The notes beneath the pieces were generated by a model. The model saw only the letters and a list, made by a program, of their open reading frames with translations, made no database searches and was not told where the DNA came from. From Silurus meridionalis (lineage: Eukaryota > Chordata > Actinopteri > Siluriformes > Siluridae), in contig NC_060885.1 of NCBI RefSeq assembly GCF_014805685.1, positions 29,138,632 to 29,202,631 on the forward strand: a stretch of 64,000 nt of DNA, written 5' to 3'. Both the position numbers and the translations under genes were made by a program. Below are positions 16,661-37,014 of this stretch, in pieces (the stretch's first letter is position 1; each line of letters starts with the position of its first letter).

Positions 16661-17016
16661 CTACACCATGCAGTACCACAGTGGTCCTTGCTGACATATT
16701 ACTGGTGTGGACCTCACATGTGAATTCTCCTTTATCTTCCATCTTTACCTCCTTTAGCTTTAGTGAGAAGTTCCTTTGGTGATTTCAGAAAGAAACAAAT
16801 CAACTCTTCCCCGATAACTCTCATGTGAGGATTCTGGGAAGATTTCACTGTTTTGATAAAGCAGGACAAGAATGTCCTGGTCTCCATCTGTCTTCTTCCA
16901 GGTCACTTCTTCAATCTCACTGCCTGGTACATGAGAATCTACAGAGCAGTTCAGTATGACATCCTCACCCTCATGGGCAAAGACAGCATGGTCTGCCCCT
17001 TTCACCACAAAATGCT
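16661..17016 (-). pseudogene. Gene 1 third V2 exon, frameshifted
   Basis: 356 nt where all sister exons have 357. A single T is missing near 16777 (gagaagttcc against gagaagtttcc in sisters), which breaks the frame just after SEITKG and loses the second Cys. The first Cys and Trp are intact. It is most like the membrane-proximal V2 of gene 3. Because the unit is phase 1-1 it could be skipped without other damage. Confidence 0.8.
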
Positions 17017-17166
17017 CTACAAGGACATGGACAAAGTTATAATAACAGTAAATACAAAGTGTAGTAGTTGATTTGATGTGTAAATCTCTGAACTTGTCCT
17101 CTGGTGTTTCTTAATCTCATCCTAAACATTTTATTTCACTGTGTCAGGACTGTTTAAACAGATGTA

Positions 17167-17295
17167 CAGTACAGACCAAAAGTTTGGACACACCTTCTCA
17201 TTCAAAGAGTTTTCTTTATTTTCATGACTATGAAAATTGTAGAGTCACACTAAAGGCATCAAGGGCTATTTGACCAAGAAGGAGAGTGATGGGGT
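17167..17295 (+). mobile_element. Left half of a Tc1-like element split by an LTR
   Basis: Starts with the same terminal repeat as 2719-3267. Sequence continues at 20481 after the LTR. Confidence 0.8.
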
Positions 17296-18821
17296 TGTAG
17301 CGAATTTAGCTCGCAAAGAAAATTTAATATTTATAAGTAATTATAACAGGTTATAGTTACTCCTAAATATTTAAGTTAAGTTGAATTGACGGTAATGGAA
17401 TTAACATTACACTTATTTGTCTGTTCGTCCACCAAACAGACAGTAGAATTTATATTAATTCTATAAAAGAGGTATCTCCCTGGCCGAGAAAGACGTAACC
17501 CCCCTTTTACTTTATACCTTAAATTAAATTAAAAGAGCAAGTAGTTCAGACCGGATATTGCAGGAACTTTGCGAATGTACTCAGAGGCAATCATTTGTGA
17601 AAAATATGGCGTTTAATAAATGAGACAAACACACAAAGAACTAGCTACACGAACAAACAAAGAAATGAAGAAAACAAAAATAAAATAAAGAAAGGTTAAA
17701 ACTAGGAAAGAAGGAAGAGAAAGAAACAAGAAAGAGTTAAAGGAAAGGGGATGGATGGAAATGCTTCAGCTTCAAAATTAAGCACACCCTAACTGGGAAA
17801 TCGTCACAGGAATTTAAATTCACCTTAAGATTTACTAAGACTTAAAATACGCATCTAAATTCGTTGGTAAAGGAAACGGTTACTTGCATTGGCTTGTTGC
17901 GCAAGAGTCCGGATGCGAAAAGGAAATCTTTGAAGAGCCAGTTAGGGTGGGGTCAGATGTTCTTCCAGGTTCTCCTGAAGATCAGAGCGGTGGTTGTTCT
18001 TGGAAGTGAAGCTTGCTGGAAGATCTTGAAGAAAGAGGGAGTCGTTTCCAAGCTGTTTCGTACGTCTGACCAACGATTGGTGGTGTTCGTGATATTTTAA
18101 AGGTCTCGAACTCCACCCATCTTTGGGGGAACGGCCAATACTAAGGGTTGAGATTTTGGAGGGAAAAACTCCCCATTGTTCCATGTGTCTGTGGGCATGG
18201 TTTGGATTATAGAACTTTAAAGTTTTATCTGAAGTGTATTAAGACAGTATGGTGACTTTTCTGATCCAATAAAATGTACCATAGTTTGAAAAGTAAGTTA
18301 CATGTAATTTTGTGGTCATTTGGATACTAAACACGAGAGGATTGATGGCATAACGGCAGCCGTATATTACATACATAGATCAGTAGTCAAAGTGTAACTA
18401 ATGTTACTACAACATTATGTTCTGATAAAAGAATGAAAACACAAAACAAAATGCACTTCCATTAGGAAAGTGAAGAGCAGATAATTTTGTATAAATTCTG
18501 ACATCAGGCCTTAAAAGGACATACAGCATTAGAACAGGTATACATTAACGTGCTGGGACCAGTAATTAACGTATAACGGATGTTAGTATAATGTCGTATT
18601 CTGATCAAATGAAATGCACCCTTGTCAGGAAAGTAAAGAACAGATAATTTTAAGTCAATTAAGCCTTAATAGAAGAGACACATTAATAGAGTTACATTAA
18701 TAGGATCTTTAGCGTACAACTATGAACAATAAAGGAGATACATACAAGTATAGGTTAATGTCGTGGGTGTGGAGCATCTTATTCATTTTGTTTAATTAGA
18801 AAAAGGAATGCTTTATTGTAT

Positions 18822-18824
<3 letters not shown>

Positions 18825-18857
<33 letters not shown>
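18825..18857. repeat. (TG)n microsatellite within LTR
   Basis: Short TG tract followed by cattgtgtatgtgtggg, the same sequence that follows the long TG tract at 20157. Marks one duplication breakpoint. Confidence 0.9.
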
Positions 18858-19134
18858 ATTGTGTATGTGTGGGTGTTTTATGGTCGCGGTCTCTATGCGG
18901 TCAACAGAGAACCTGCATGGGGTTATCTCGTCTTGTGGTAGGATCCAGACCTTCTGGAGCCAGTTGTGTGTGGTTGTGTGTTTTAGGATTAGGATTAGTT
19001 CATAGTTTTGATGCCTTCAGTGTGAATCTACAATTTTCATAGTCATGAAAATAAAGAAAACTGAGAAGGTGTGTCCAAACTTTTGGTCTGTACTGTATAA
19101 CAAAGTTATTAGTGATTTTGACCAGGTACATTAC

Positions 19135-19491
19135 CTACACCATGCAGTAACACCGTGGTACTTGCTGACATGTCACTAGTGTGGACCTCACATGTGAATT
19201 CTCCTTTATCTTCCATCTTTACATCCTTCAAATGTAGTGAGAAGTTTCCTTTAGAGATTTCAGAGGAAAATAAATCAACCATTCCCTGATAACTCTCATG
19301 TGAGGAATCTGGGAATATTTCACTGTTTTGATAAAGCAGGACAAGGATGTCTTGATCTCCATCGGTCTTCTTCCAGGTCACTTCCTCAATCTCACTGGCT
19401 GGTACATGGGAATCTACAGAGCAGTTCAGTATGACATCCTCACCGTCACGGGCAAAGACAGCATGGTCTGCCCCTTTCACCACAAAATGCT
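19135..19491 (-). CDS. Gene 1 Ig V-type exon V2 (second copy)
   Basis: 357 nt, open and phase 1-1, nearly identical to 20936-21292. Conserved Cys, Trp and DKGEFTCEV are present. Splice sites are intact (acceptor cattgcag, donor gtaatg). Confidence 0.8.
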
Positions 19492-19620
19492 CTGCAATGA
19501 CAGACACAGTTATAATAACAGTAAATACAAAGTGTAGTAGTGGATTTGATGTGTTTCATAAAATGACGAACATATTGGTACAAATTATGCATTTTAAATG
19601 TTTTACTTTACATTACTTAC

Positions 19621-19965
19621 TGATCTCTTTAATTTCCATTATCACCTCACCAGTGTCCTGGGTTGTGTTGACTTGACATCTATAAACTCCAGCATCTTCT
19701 TTAACTACATTTTTCAGTAAGATGGAGAAATTCCCTTTTGAGACCTCATCTGGGAAAAACCCAGCTCTGTCTCTAAACACCTGAGTCTGGAGATCTGGTC
19801 TGCTTTTTCCTTGCTGGAAGAGGCTCACTACAGAACCTGAATCCATCTTTCTCCATTCTACCTGGAGATCTTCTAACGGCAGTGAACTTTCAATAAAGCA
19901 TGGCAGGAGCACTGATCCTCCCAGCTGAGCCACAAGTGGATCTGAGGGGCCATGGACTCGAAGAG
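19621..19965 (-). CDS. Gene 1 Ig V-type exon V1 (second copy)
   Basis: 345 nt, nearly identical to 21420-21764, with the canonical EDAGVYRCQV motif intact. The acceptor survives, but the upstream intron runs directly into a (TG)n tract at 19980, which marks the duplication breakpoint. Splices in phase after V2 at 20936, so a V1-V2-V1-V2 ectodomain is possible. Confidence 0.8.
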
Positions 19966-19977
19966 CTGCATTAATAC

Positions 19978-20157
<180 letters not shown>

Positions 20158-20480
20158 ATTGTGTATGTGTGGGTGTTTTATGGTCGCGGTCTCTATGCGG
20201 TCAACAGAGAACCTGCATGGGGTTATCTCGTCTTGTGGTAGGATCCAGACCTTCTGGAGCCAGTTGTGTGTGGTTGTGTGTTTTAGGATTAGGGGGTCTT
20301 GGTGAACTCAACAGGAGTTCAGGGTCTGGTCCGGTTTGTGTCTTTAAAAAGGGGGAGTGTGGCACTTTACGACTATATTACCCCCAATAAAAGTTTCAAC
20401 TTTTGATTGAGGTAAAGATGTCATAGGTTAAAAGGAATGCCTGGGACATGAAGTCTAAATGACCTGTGCCAGACGCTACA

Positions 20481-20896
20481 GGGTGCTGCGCCAGATGACC
20501 TGGCCTCCACAGTCACCGGACCTGAACCCAATCGAGATGGTTTAGGGGTGAGCTGGATCGCAGAGTGAACGCAAAAGGGCCAACAAGTGCCAAGCATCTC
20601 TCGGGGAACTCCTTCAAGACTGTTGGAAGACGATTTCAGGTGACTACCTCTTGAAGCTCATCAAGAGAATGCCAAGAGTGTGCAAAGCAGTAATCAAAGC
20701 AAAAGGTGGCTACTTTGAAGAACCTAGAATATGACATTTTTCAGTTGTTTTACACTTTTTTGTTATGTATATAATTCCATATATAATTCCACGTGTTAAT
20801 TCATAGTTTTGATGCCTTCAGTGTGAATCTACAATTTTCATAGTCATGAAAATAAAGAAAACTGAGAAGGTGTGTCCAAACTTTTGGTCTGTACTG
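20481..20896 (+). mobile_element. Right half of the Tc1-like element
   Basis: Encodes the C-terminal Tc1 transposase region on the plus strand (SPDLNPIEM block, then RMPRVCKAVIKAKGGYF) in broken frame, and ends with the inverted terminal repeat. A deleted copy of this right end also sits at 18993-19095. Confidence 0.8.
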
Positions 20897-20935
20897 TATA
20901 ACAAAGTTATTAGTGATTTTGACCAGGTACATTAC

Positions 20936-21292
20936 CTACACCATGCAGTACCACAGTGGTCCTTGCTGACATGTCACTAGTGTGGACCTCACATGTGAAT
21001 TCTCCTTTATCTTCCATCTTTACATCCTTCAGCTGTAGTGAGAAGTTTCCTTTAGAGATTTCAGAGGAAAATAAATCAACTCTTCCCTGATAACTCTCAT
21101 GTGAGGAATCTGGGAATATTTCACTGTTTTGATAAAGCAGGACAAGGATGTCTTGGTCTCCATCGGTCTTCTTCCAGGTCACTTCTTCAATCTCACTGGC
21201 TGGTACATGGGAATCTACAGAGCAGTTCAGTATGACATCCTCACCGTCACGGGCAAAGACAGCATGGTCTGCCCCTTTCACCACAAAATGCT
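20936..21292 (-). CDS. Gene 1 Ig V-type exon V2 (first copy)
   Basis: 357 nt, phase 1-1. Ig V core residues are visible: Cys in DVILNC, Trp in EVTWKK, butyrophilin-like ESYQGRVDLF strand, and DKGEFTCEV holding the second Cys. Ends RTTVVLHGV followed by the donor gtaatg. It lies downstream of V1 with a short intron, so V1-V2 form a two-domain ectodomain unit. Confidence 0.85.
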
Positions 21293-21419
21293 CTACAATG
21301 ACACAAAGTTATAATAACAGTAAATACAAAGTGTAGTAGTGGATTTGATGTGTTTCATAAAATGACGAACATATTGGTACAAATTATGCATTTTAAATGT
21401 TTTACTTTACATTACTTAC

Positions 21420-21764
21420 TGATCTCTTTAATTTCCATTATCACCTCACCAGTGTCCTGGGTTGTGTTGACTTGACATCTATAAACTCCAGCATTTTCTT
21501 TAACTACATTTTTCAGTAAGATGGAGAAATTCCCTTTTGAGACCTCATCTGGGAAAAACCCAGCTCTGTCTCTAAACACCTGAGTCTGGAGATCTGGTCT
21601 GCTTTTTCCTTGCTGGAAGAGGCTCACTACAGAATCTGAATCCATCTTTCTCCATTCCACCTGGAGATCTTCTAACGGCAGTGAACTTTCAATAAAGCAT
21701 GGCAGGAGCACTGATCCTCCCAGCTGAGCCACTAGTGGATCTGAGGGGCCATGGACTCGAAGAG
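21420..21764 (-). CDS. Gene 1 Ig V-type exon V1 (first copy)
   Basis: 345 nt, phase 1-1. Begins LRVHGPSDPLVAQ and has the Ig V core: Cys in SVLLPC, Trp in VEWRK, and the DxGxYxC-type motif (ENAGVYRCQV, where Glu-Asn-Ala-Gly replaces Asp-Ala-Gly). This is the butyrophilin/MOG type of V domain. Acceptor is taatgcag, donor gtaagt. Differs by only a few bases from the copy at 19621-19965. Confidence 0.85.
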
Positions 21765-22040
21765 CTGCATTAATACCAAAGTAAACAAGGAACAGGTATG
21801 TACAGAAACAAAGAATTTGTCCAAAGTTTCTATTGTTTCCCTTTAGATTAATTGAGGCAAACAAAGTTACAGTGATTTCCAAGAATTAATCAGTTAAATT
21901 AAATGTACAAATTTCTAGACCTACTGTATTTCAATTATAACAAAAATCATATCATATAATGCAAACAAAATAGTATACATTTACTCAGCAATTTTTACAT
22001 TATGAGTAATTTAATAATGCAAGCTATAAAAAAGTCTTAC

Positions 22041-22089
22041 CTTCATGTCCAACACCATAGACAAACATTAACAACACTGAGAAATACAT
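22041..22089 (-). CDS. Gene 1 signal-peptide exon
   Basis: Opens with ATG and encodes MYFSVLLMFVYGVGHE, a short hydrophobic leader, then a GT donor (gtaaga) in phase 1. The last base G joins the first two bases of the V1 exon to make Ala, followed by LRVHGPSDP. Length (49 nt) and phase equal the gene 2 signal exon. The 5' UTR and promoter were not identified. Confidence 0.7.
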
Positions 22090-22780
22090 GTTGCGACCAG
22101 TTTATTCTTCGTGTATCAGTGGGATGGTATAGATATTTTAATAAAAGTTATTTATTACATGGTCAGGTAAGCAGGAGATCAGAAACGGTTCCTCAATGCA
22201 CATAACGGAATTACGCAAAACACAGTATGAAAAGACATTTGATAAATTCCAACCAGTAATCAGAGCAACAAAAAATCAGAAAAACATTCCTTAATCCAAT
22301 ACCAGATCAGAATCCAAAAACCAGTGCAATAACACAAAAAAAATTAAAAGCAAAGTAACAGACAAGCGGATTCGGTCTCAGTAAACATGGAAGTTAAAAA
22401 GATCAAGTTTCGTTTAAGAAAGAGAAGTTGAAACTCCAGAACCAAACTACAGGAAAAAGGGTATTTTTCTGTTCTTAATGGATGCACGGAAAGGGGAAAA
22501 AAGTAAAACCAAAACAAAAAAGGGCTTGATATTTGTATGTCAAATGCAGAAGTATGTCACAGCCGTGCCAGCTCAGCAGCTTCAGTTTAGAAGTGTGCGG
22601 AGTTTATACAGTTAATACGGTTAAACCAGCAGCATCTTGAAAATACACGGTTAATCCAGCCACACGTTCCTTTGTATTGCGCATCTAGTCGTGTACTTAC
22701 GGTACGGGAGGTGGCCGCGGTCAAAATATTAGTAAAGACGCTTCAGAAAGGCATTATAAAAAAAAAAAAAAAGACTCTCA
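22090..22780. other. Gene 1 upstream region
   Basis: AT-rich, no coding frame with support. Not similar to the upstream flank shared by genes 2 and 3. No promoter element can be called with confidence. Confidence 0.4.
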
Positions 22781-24155
22781 GTGCATTTTCAATCATGTTT
22801 CACATTCAAACACTTATAAAACATTTTCCATTATTGGTTTGCTCATTCTTTTAAATAATTCTTATTTAGAGTGTCTCTGTCTATTACTATATAAAATTTC
22901 AACTCATTTTACTGTGGAGTTTTTGAGAAAAGTAAAGTCAAAATCAATCTAAACATCAGTGCATTTTCAATCATGTTCCACATTTAAACACTCATAAAAC
23001 ATTTTGCTTTATAGGTTTGCTCAATATTTTAAATAATTCTTATTTAGAGTCTCCCTGTCTATTATATTCTTAAATTTCAAGTCATTTTACTTTACAGTTT
23101 TTGAGAAAAGTAAAGGCACGATCACACATCAGTGCATTTTCAATCATGTTCCACATTCACTCTAAAGACAGAGACAGACAGAGACAGGGACACTGTAAAT
23201 AATCATTATTTAAAAGATTGAGCAAACCTATAAAGGAAATTGTTTGAGTGTTTGAATATGGAACATGGCTTAAAATACACTGATGTTTGGAGTGATTTTG
23301 CCTTTACTTTTCGCAAAAACTGCGAAATGACAGTAAAATTACTTCAAATTTTATAACTGTAAATAAGAATAAAAATTAAAAGGAATGAGCAAACCTATAA
23401 AGGAAAATGTTTGAGTGTTTGAATATGGAACATGGCTTAAAATACACTGATGTTTGGAGTGATTTTGCCTTTACTTTTCTCAAAAACTCCACAGCAAAAT
23501 GAGTTGGAATTTAATACTATAATATACAGGGAGAGTCTAAATAAGAATTATTTAAAAGAATAAGCAAACCTATCAAGGAAATTGTTAAAAGAGTGTATGA
23601 ATATGGAATATAATTGAAATATGATCTAATGTGTGGAGTGATTTTTGCCTTTACTTTTCGCAAAAACTGTACAGTGAAATGACTTGAAATTTAAAAAGAT
23701 AATATAGAGGGAGAGTCTAAATAAGAATTATTTAAAAGATTGAGCAAACCTATGTCTAATGAGTGTTTGAATACGGTGATTCAAATGCACTGATTTTTAT
23801 GTTTCTTAAAAATTCTACAGTAGAACGACCTGAAAATGAATTCAGGCATAATCAGTCTCACTGAGTAGCAAAGATTTTAAGGACGGTAAAATAAAGGTGA
23901 TTTTGCTTTTACATTTTACTGTATAGTCTCAAACTATACACTATACAGTAAAGATGTTTTAAAAGTGTTTGAATATGGAACATGGCTTAAAATACACTGA
24001 TGTTTGGAGTGATTTTGCCTTTACTTTTCTCAAAAACTCCACAGCAAAATGAGTTGGAATTTAATACTATAATATACAGGAGAGTCTAAATAAGAATTAT
24101 TTAAAAGATTGAGCAAACCTATAAAGGAAAATGTTTGAGTGTTTGAATATGGGCC
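22780..24155. repeat. Two-orientation cluster of a ~180-bp repeat
   Basis: A unit containing tgcattttcaatcatgtt, aacactnataaaacatttt and taaataattcttatttagag occurs about three times forward (22780-23160) and then about five times as the reverse complement (23200-24155). No coding content. Could be an inverted satellite or the fused termini of a DNA element. Confidence 0.75.
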
Positions 24156-24158
24156 ATG

Positions 24159-24161
<3 letters not shown>

Positions 24162-24196
<35 letters not shown>
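24162..24196. repeat. (TA)n microsatellite
   Basis: Short TA tract at the end of the inverted cluster. Confidence 0.9.
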
Positions 24197-24199
<3 letters not shown>

Positions 24200-24309
24200 C
24201 GACCCGGCTTAACTGCATTAATAAAGTTAACTGCGAGACCTAATTTTCTTTTTTCTATTGCCTTTTTTCAAACATAGATTTAAATAGATTGATTACCATG
24301 GGTAACGCA

Positions 24310-25385
24310 ACAGTAAAGTTACCAGAAAAATCTACTCAAGTAAAAGTAGATAATTTAAGGAGCTTATTTAGTGTAAATTAAAAAACTTAAGTAAAATTTA
24401 GTAACTTTTTTGCAGCATGAGTGGGGTGGAGGACTCCAGTGTACAACAAAAAGGACAAGGGCATACAAATCTTAAACTAGTTGTTTTTAAATGAACACCT
24501 TTACAAATTAAAGTTCAATTTTCTTTTGCAAGTTTTGACGTGCGCTTGTATTAGGTATTTCTCCGTTCATTTCCAATTCTGCTGCTAACCAACATTATCA
24601 ATGTCACACAGTGATGCAACAGTACAACAATTATTTAAAGATATAAGTATCAATATCTGAGCTCAAAATTCTTGCACAGGTTTAATGACAAGTAATTATA
24701 AGCTGCCAGTTCTGTCACCTTTGGCAAACACAGCACATACTGCATAATAAAGCTGTTGCGTTTCCTGCACTTGAAGTCAAAATGGTCGGTTAAATTCTGT
24801 ATGTCCAGGGGTTTGTTCCATAATAATTTAACAACATTTAGCTCTCAGCTGGGTCGTATCACTGGTGTCCACGGGCACCACTAGGGTTTCTGGGCTCCTT
24901 GTGGCCCCAAGGCCCCATCCCCAATTATCTGATATTTTTGCCACATGTAACAACAATCATTCTGAATAAGCATAATAATTATTGTGTATTCAGAGACAAA
25001 GAACTACATTTTAACAGTTTATTAAATTAACTAAAATGATGCATACTGTATACAGTAAAGCAATTGACACCATTGTATGGTCTCTCATACACAAACACTG
25101 TCTGGATTATTTAATTAGAGTGATAATATGATAATAAGAGTGAATAATAAGTTTCATACAACAGCAGCTCCAGAGGAAATGTGGACATTAGCTTAAACAG
25201 CATTTATTTATTTTTTACTCAGTTATGGATATGATTTTAAATATAATGAAGTACAAAACTTGAAACAAAACATACTTAAATAAAAGTTGAATTGAAGATT
25301 TTAAAAACTACTTAAAAATGTACACAAAAAATCTACTCAATTACAGTAATGCAAGTAAATGTAATTTGTTACGTTCCACCTCTGT
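24310..25385. repeat. hAT-like repeat remnant
   Basis: Ends resemble the fish repeat with ctactcaagtaaaagtaga at one end and gttacgttccacctctg at the other. No transposase frame. Family assignment is by familiarity of the termini only. Confidence 0.45.
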
Positions 25386-25406
25386 GTGTATATATGTATA
25401 TATTTG

Positions 25407-25958
25407 GGGTGTAATGGTACTCAATTCATGGTTCAGTACATACCTCAGTTTTTAAGTTGGTTAAATTTCGGTACAGTTGGGGGAAGAAATGCAAAACAAA
25501 ATTGCTTTTTTATAACAGTTTAATATTATTAACATTTGGGATCAACATTTAAACAGTTTACATTTTTAAAAGAAAAATAAATAAAATGCCTGCTTGTTTA
25601 AATAATATATAAAATAATATTTTATAAAAAATAAAATAGAATAAATTTAATTATTGCAATAGACTTTATTATTTTGATTATATTTAATAAACAATTAGTT
25701 TTATTTATTTCAAATGTCTTCATTCTTTCCACCCTTTATTTATTCACTCCCTCAATATGTGGAATTGTCAGGATTTTCTCCTTTTAATAGAAATTCTTGA
25801 AGCTGGAAACACACAAAAAAAATCCATATAGCTGCTAGCCACTTCCTGGTTAGTGGCTAACGATAATGCTACTATATAAATTCTTTAGCGTTTTCATACA
25901 TGCGCACAGCAAATCAAAAAAAATAAAGAGAAATTTCCCCACTGTGGGACGAATAAAG

Positions 25959-25960
<2 letters not shown>
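25407..25960. repeat. hAT-like repeat fragment
   Basis: ggggtgtaatggtactcaat start and AT-rich interior, typical of a non-autonomous fish hAT repeat. No gene seen. Confidence 0.4.

Positions 25961-25963
<3 letters not shown>

Positions 25964-26017
<54 letters not shown>
25964..26017. repeat. (TA)n microsatellite
   Basis: TA tract forming the left insertion target of the next transposon. Confidence 0.93.
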
Positions 26018-26020
<3 letters not shown>

Positions 26021-27629
26021 TGCCCTCCACAATTATTGGCACCCCTGTTTAAGATGTGGTCGTGGACTTCTAAAAATTCTCCTTTTTTTTAAAACAACAT
26101 AGAACCCAAATGCAAAAAAAGAGAAAAATCCAACCTTTTATTTAAGTACATTACTTTGGTGGTAAAAAAATCACACATTTAGAAGAAAAAAAAAAACCTT
26201 GAAATCATGTGTGCCACAATTATTGGCACCCTGATGTTAATACTTTGTACAACCTCCTTTTGCCAACAAGACAGCACTTAATCTCCTCCTATAACATTTC
26301 ACAAGATTGGAGAACACAGAGAGAGGATTTTGACCATTCTTCTTTGCACAATCTTTCTAGATCATCCAGTGTCCTGGGTCCTCTCTTATGCACTCTTCTC
26401 TTTAGCTCGCCCCACAGGTTTTCGATTGGGTTGAGGTCTGGGGACTGAGATGGCCATGGGAGGACCTTGAGTTTGTGACTGCTGAACCACTTTTGTGTAG
26501 ATTTTGCCACATGTTTTGGATCATTATCCTGCTGAAAGACCCAATGACGACCCATCTTCAGCTTTCTGGCAGAGGCCATCAGGTTTTTATTTAAAATATC
26601 CTGGTACTTCAAAGCGTTCATAATGCCATGCACCCTAACAAGGTTCCCAGGGCCTTTGGAAGAGAAACAGGCCCACAGCATCACAGATCCTCCACCATAC
26701 TTCACGGTGGGCATGAGGTGCTTTTCGGCATACTCATCTTTTGTTTTACGCCAGACCCACTTAGAGTGTTTGTCGCCAAAAAGCTCAATCTTAGTCTCAT
26801 CTGACCAAAGCACACGATCCCAGTTGAAGTCCCAGTACCGCTTAGCAAACTCCAGACGTTTACGTTTGTGAGTGTTAGTGAGAAAAGGCTTTTTCCTTGC
26901 ATGCCTCCCAAACAGCTTGTTGGCATGTAGAGAGCGTCTTGTTTTGGAGACTCTGTGACCCCAAGATGCCACTCTTTGATGCAATTCTGTGACGGTGAGC
27001 TTGGGAAATTTTTACTTCTCTTACCATCCTCCTCACTGTGCGTTGTGGCAAGATAAACTTGGGACCTCTTCCAGCCTTGTTTGTCACTGTTCCAGTTGTT
27101 TTAAACTTCTTAATGATTCCTCTGACTGTAGATACCGGCAAGTTAAGGCGAGTGGCTATTTTCTTGTAGCCATTGCCTGACTTATGAAGGTCGACACACA
27201 TCTGCCTTACTTGAATGGTGTGTTCTCTTGTCTTTGCCATGTTGACAAATGGGTAAGAGAATTAGGCCTCTGTGTCACGTCATATTTATACCCCAGGGAA
27301 ACAGGAAATCATGAATTACTAATTAAAAGTCCCTAGATACCCTGACCAACCTTAGCAACTACAGAAAAATATATATAAAAAAAAAACAATTACATTTTTC
27401 AGAGGAATTGTTAGGGGTGCCAGTAATTGTGGGACACATGATTTCAAGTTTTTTTTTTTTTTTTCTAAATGTATGATTTTTTTTTACCACCAAAGTTATG
27501 TACTTAAATGAAAGGTTGGATTTTTCTCTTTTTGCATTTGGGTTCTATGTTGTTTTAAAAAAAAGGAGAATTTTTAGAAGTCCACGACCACATCTTAAAC
27601 AGGGGTGCCAATAATTGTGGAGGGCACTG
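26018..27629 (-). mobile_element. Nearly complete Tc1-like transposon with IR/DR ends
   Basis: 1612 bp between cagtgccctccacaatta and its inverted copy, flanked by TA repeats. Terminal inverted repeats are about 210-220 bp, and each holds a second inner copy of the ccacaattattggcacc motif, the IR/DR layout known from Sleeping Beauty-type elements. The transposase is on the minus strand. Ends and coding region are well preserved, so insertion was recent. Confidence 0.9.
26237..27240 (-). pseudogene. Tc1-like transposase, frameshifted
   Basis: Starts MAKTREHTIQVRQMCVDLHK with two helix-turn-helix DNA-binding segments (KKIATRLNLPVSTVRGIIKK), then the catalytic domain with WSDETKIELFG, FQQDNDPKHVAKSTQKW and SPDLNPIENLWGELKRR, i.e. 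the DDE blocks. One indel near 27010 splits the N-terminal and catalytic parts, and another near 26320 moves the last 25 or so codons to a third frame. Otherwise about full family length (near 340 residues). It cannot make a working protein as read. Confidence 0.88.

Positions 27630-27633
<4 letters not shown>

Positions 27634-27672
<39 letters not shown>
27634..27672. repeat. (TA)n microsatellite
   Basis: TA tract on the right side of the Tc1 insertion. Confidence 0.9.
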
Positions 27673-27674
<2 letters not shown>

Positions 27675-27849
27675 TCTTATTAATCATATTGAGAAAAATG
27701 TATATCTTATTTGTTTTTATTATTTAACAGATATAACTGGAGCATAAAAGCTGATGCATGAGTGGAAATTCAGCAAACACGTTTGTTAAATAGAACAAAA
27801 ATTAGATACCTGTTTACCTAAATATTTTTTAGTCTGCAAAACTGATGCT

Positions 27850-28045
27850 CAACTTGAGTCAGAAGCTTAATTGCTTGAGAAACAGTCACATGCTAGTATT
27901 GTTTATCAATATATAATGTATGGTCAGGGAACCAAACCCAACCTAATGGCTATATATTAATAAACAATACTAGCATGTGACTGTTTCTCAAGCAATTAAG
28001 CTTCCGACTCAAGTTTCCCTGACCATACATTATATATTAATATAT
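27850..28045. repeat. Large imperfect palindrome
   Basis: Arms of about 65 bp (27853-27918 and 27950-28014) are inverted copies around gcttaattgcttgagaaaca, and a second pair (tataatgtatggtcaggga, inverted at 28013-28034) is nested with it. Could fold into a hairpin or be fused ends of a foldback element. Confidence 0.75.
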
Positions 28046-28498
28046 CGGTTACACTGAAGTAACAACATGATGTTTCTTTAATACAGACTCTGTTGAACAT
28101 GTGCTGTAGAAACTCAAAGGTAGCTTTTATAAGAAACACAAACAATCGTCTCACAAAGTGTAAAGAATGATACTTCTGGGATTTTATAATCTGGTGTCTA
28201 TATTTTACAGATCACCACAAATCAGTCAGGGTTCGGAATATTCTCTTGGAGAGCTTTCATTTCAACCTATATCAACAAAGAATTCACACCAGTAAATACA
28301 GTCTGAATGGTAGGATGGTAACATATATATTTTTTAATAAACATACAAACAAAATATTAAAAGTGATAACAATAATAACTACATCAACAAAACAATAATA
28401 CTAATAATTATTATTCTTATTACTTTTATTATTATAATTATAATTATTATTATATAAGAATGTTATATGGGGTTTAGCCATTGTAGGCCCTTAAAATG

Positions 28499-36889
<8,391 letters not shown>

Positions 36890-37014
36890 GTAGCTCTGAG
36901 TTCATTCTTCCAGTTTCACTTCAACTCTAATACAATTTTATTTAAGCATTGTATTTCCTTGAATGAGTAACTTGTTCAAACCGGTAGTGAAAGATCACAG
37001 ATAAGGCAATCTGT

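Noticed and set aside
19328..19537. Plus-strand frames starting MIKQDKD, repeated at 16853, 21129, 35401 and 53992
   Set aside because: They are antisense shadows of the conserved V2 exons; conservation is explained by the minus-strand coding sequence.
26289..26984. 231-codon frame as a domesticated host gene
   Set aside because: It is the catalytic part of a Tc1-like transposase inside a complete element with terminal repeats and frameshifts.
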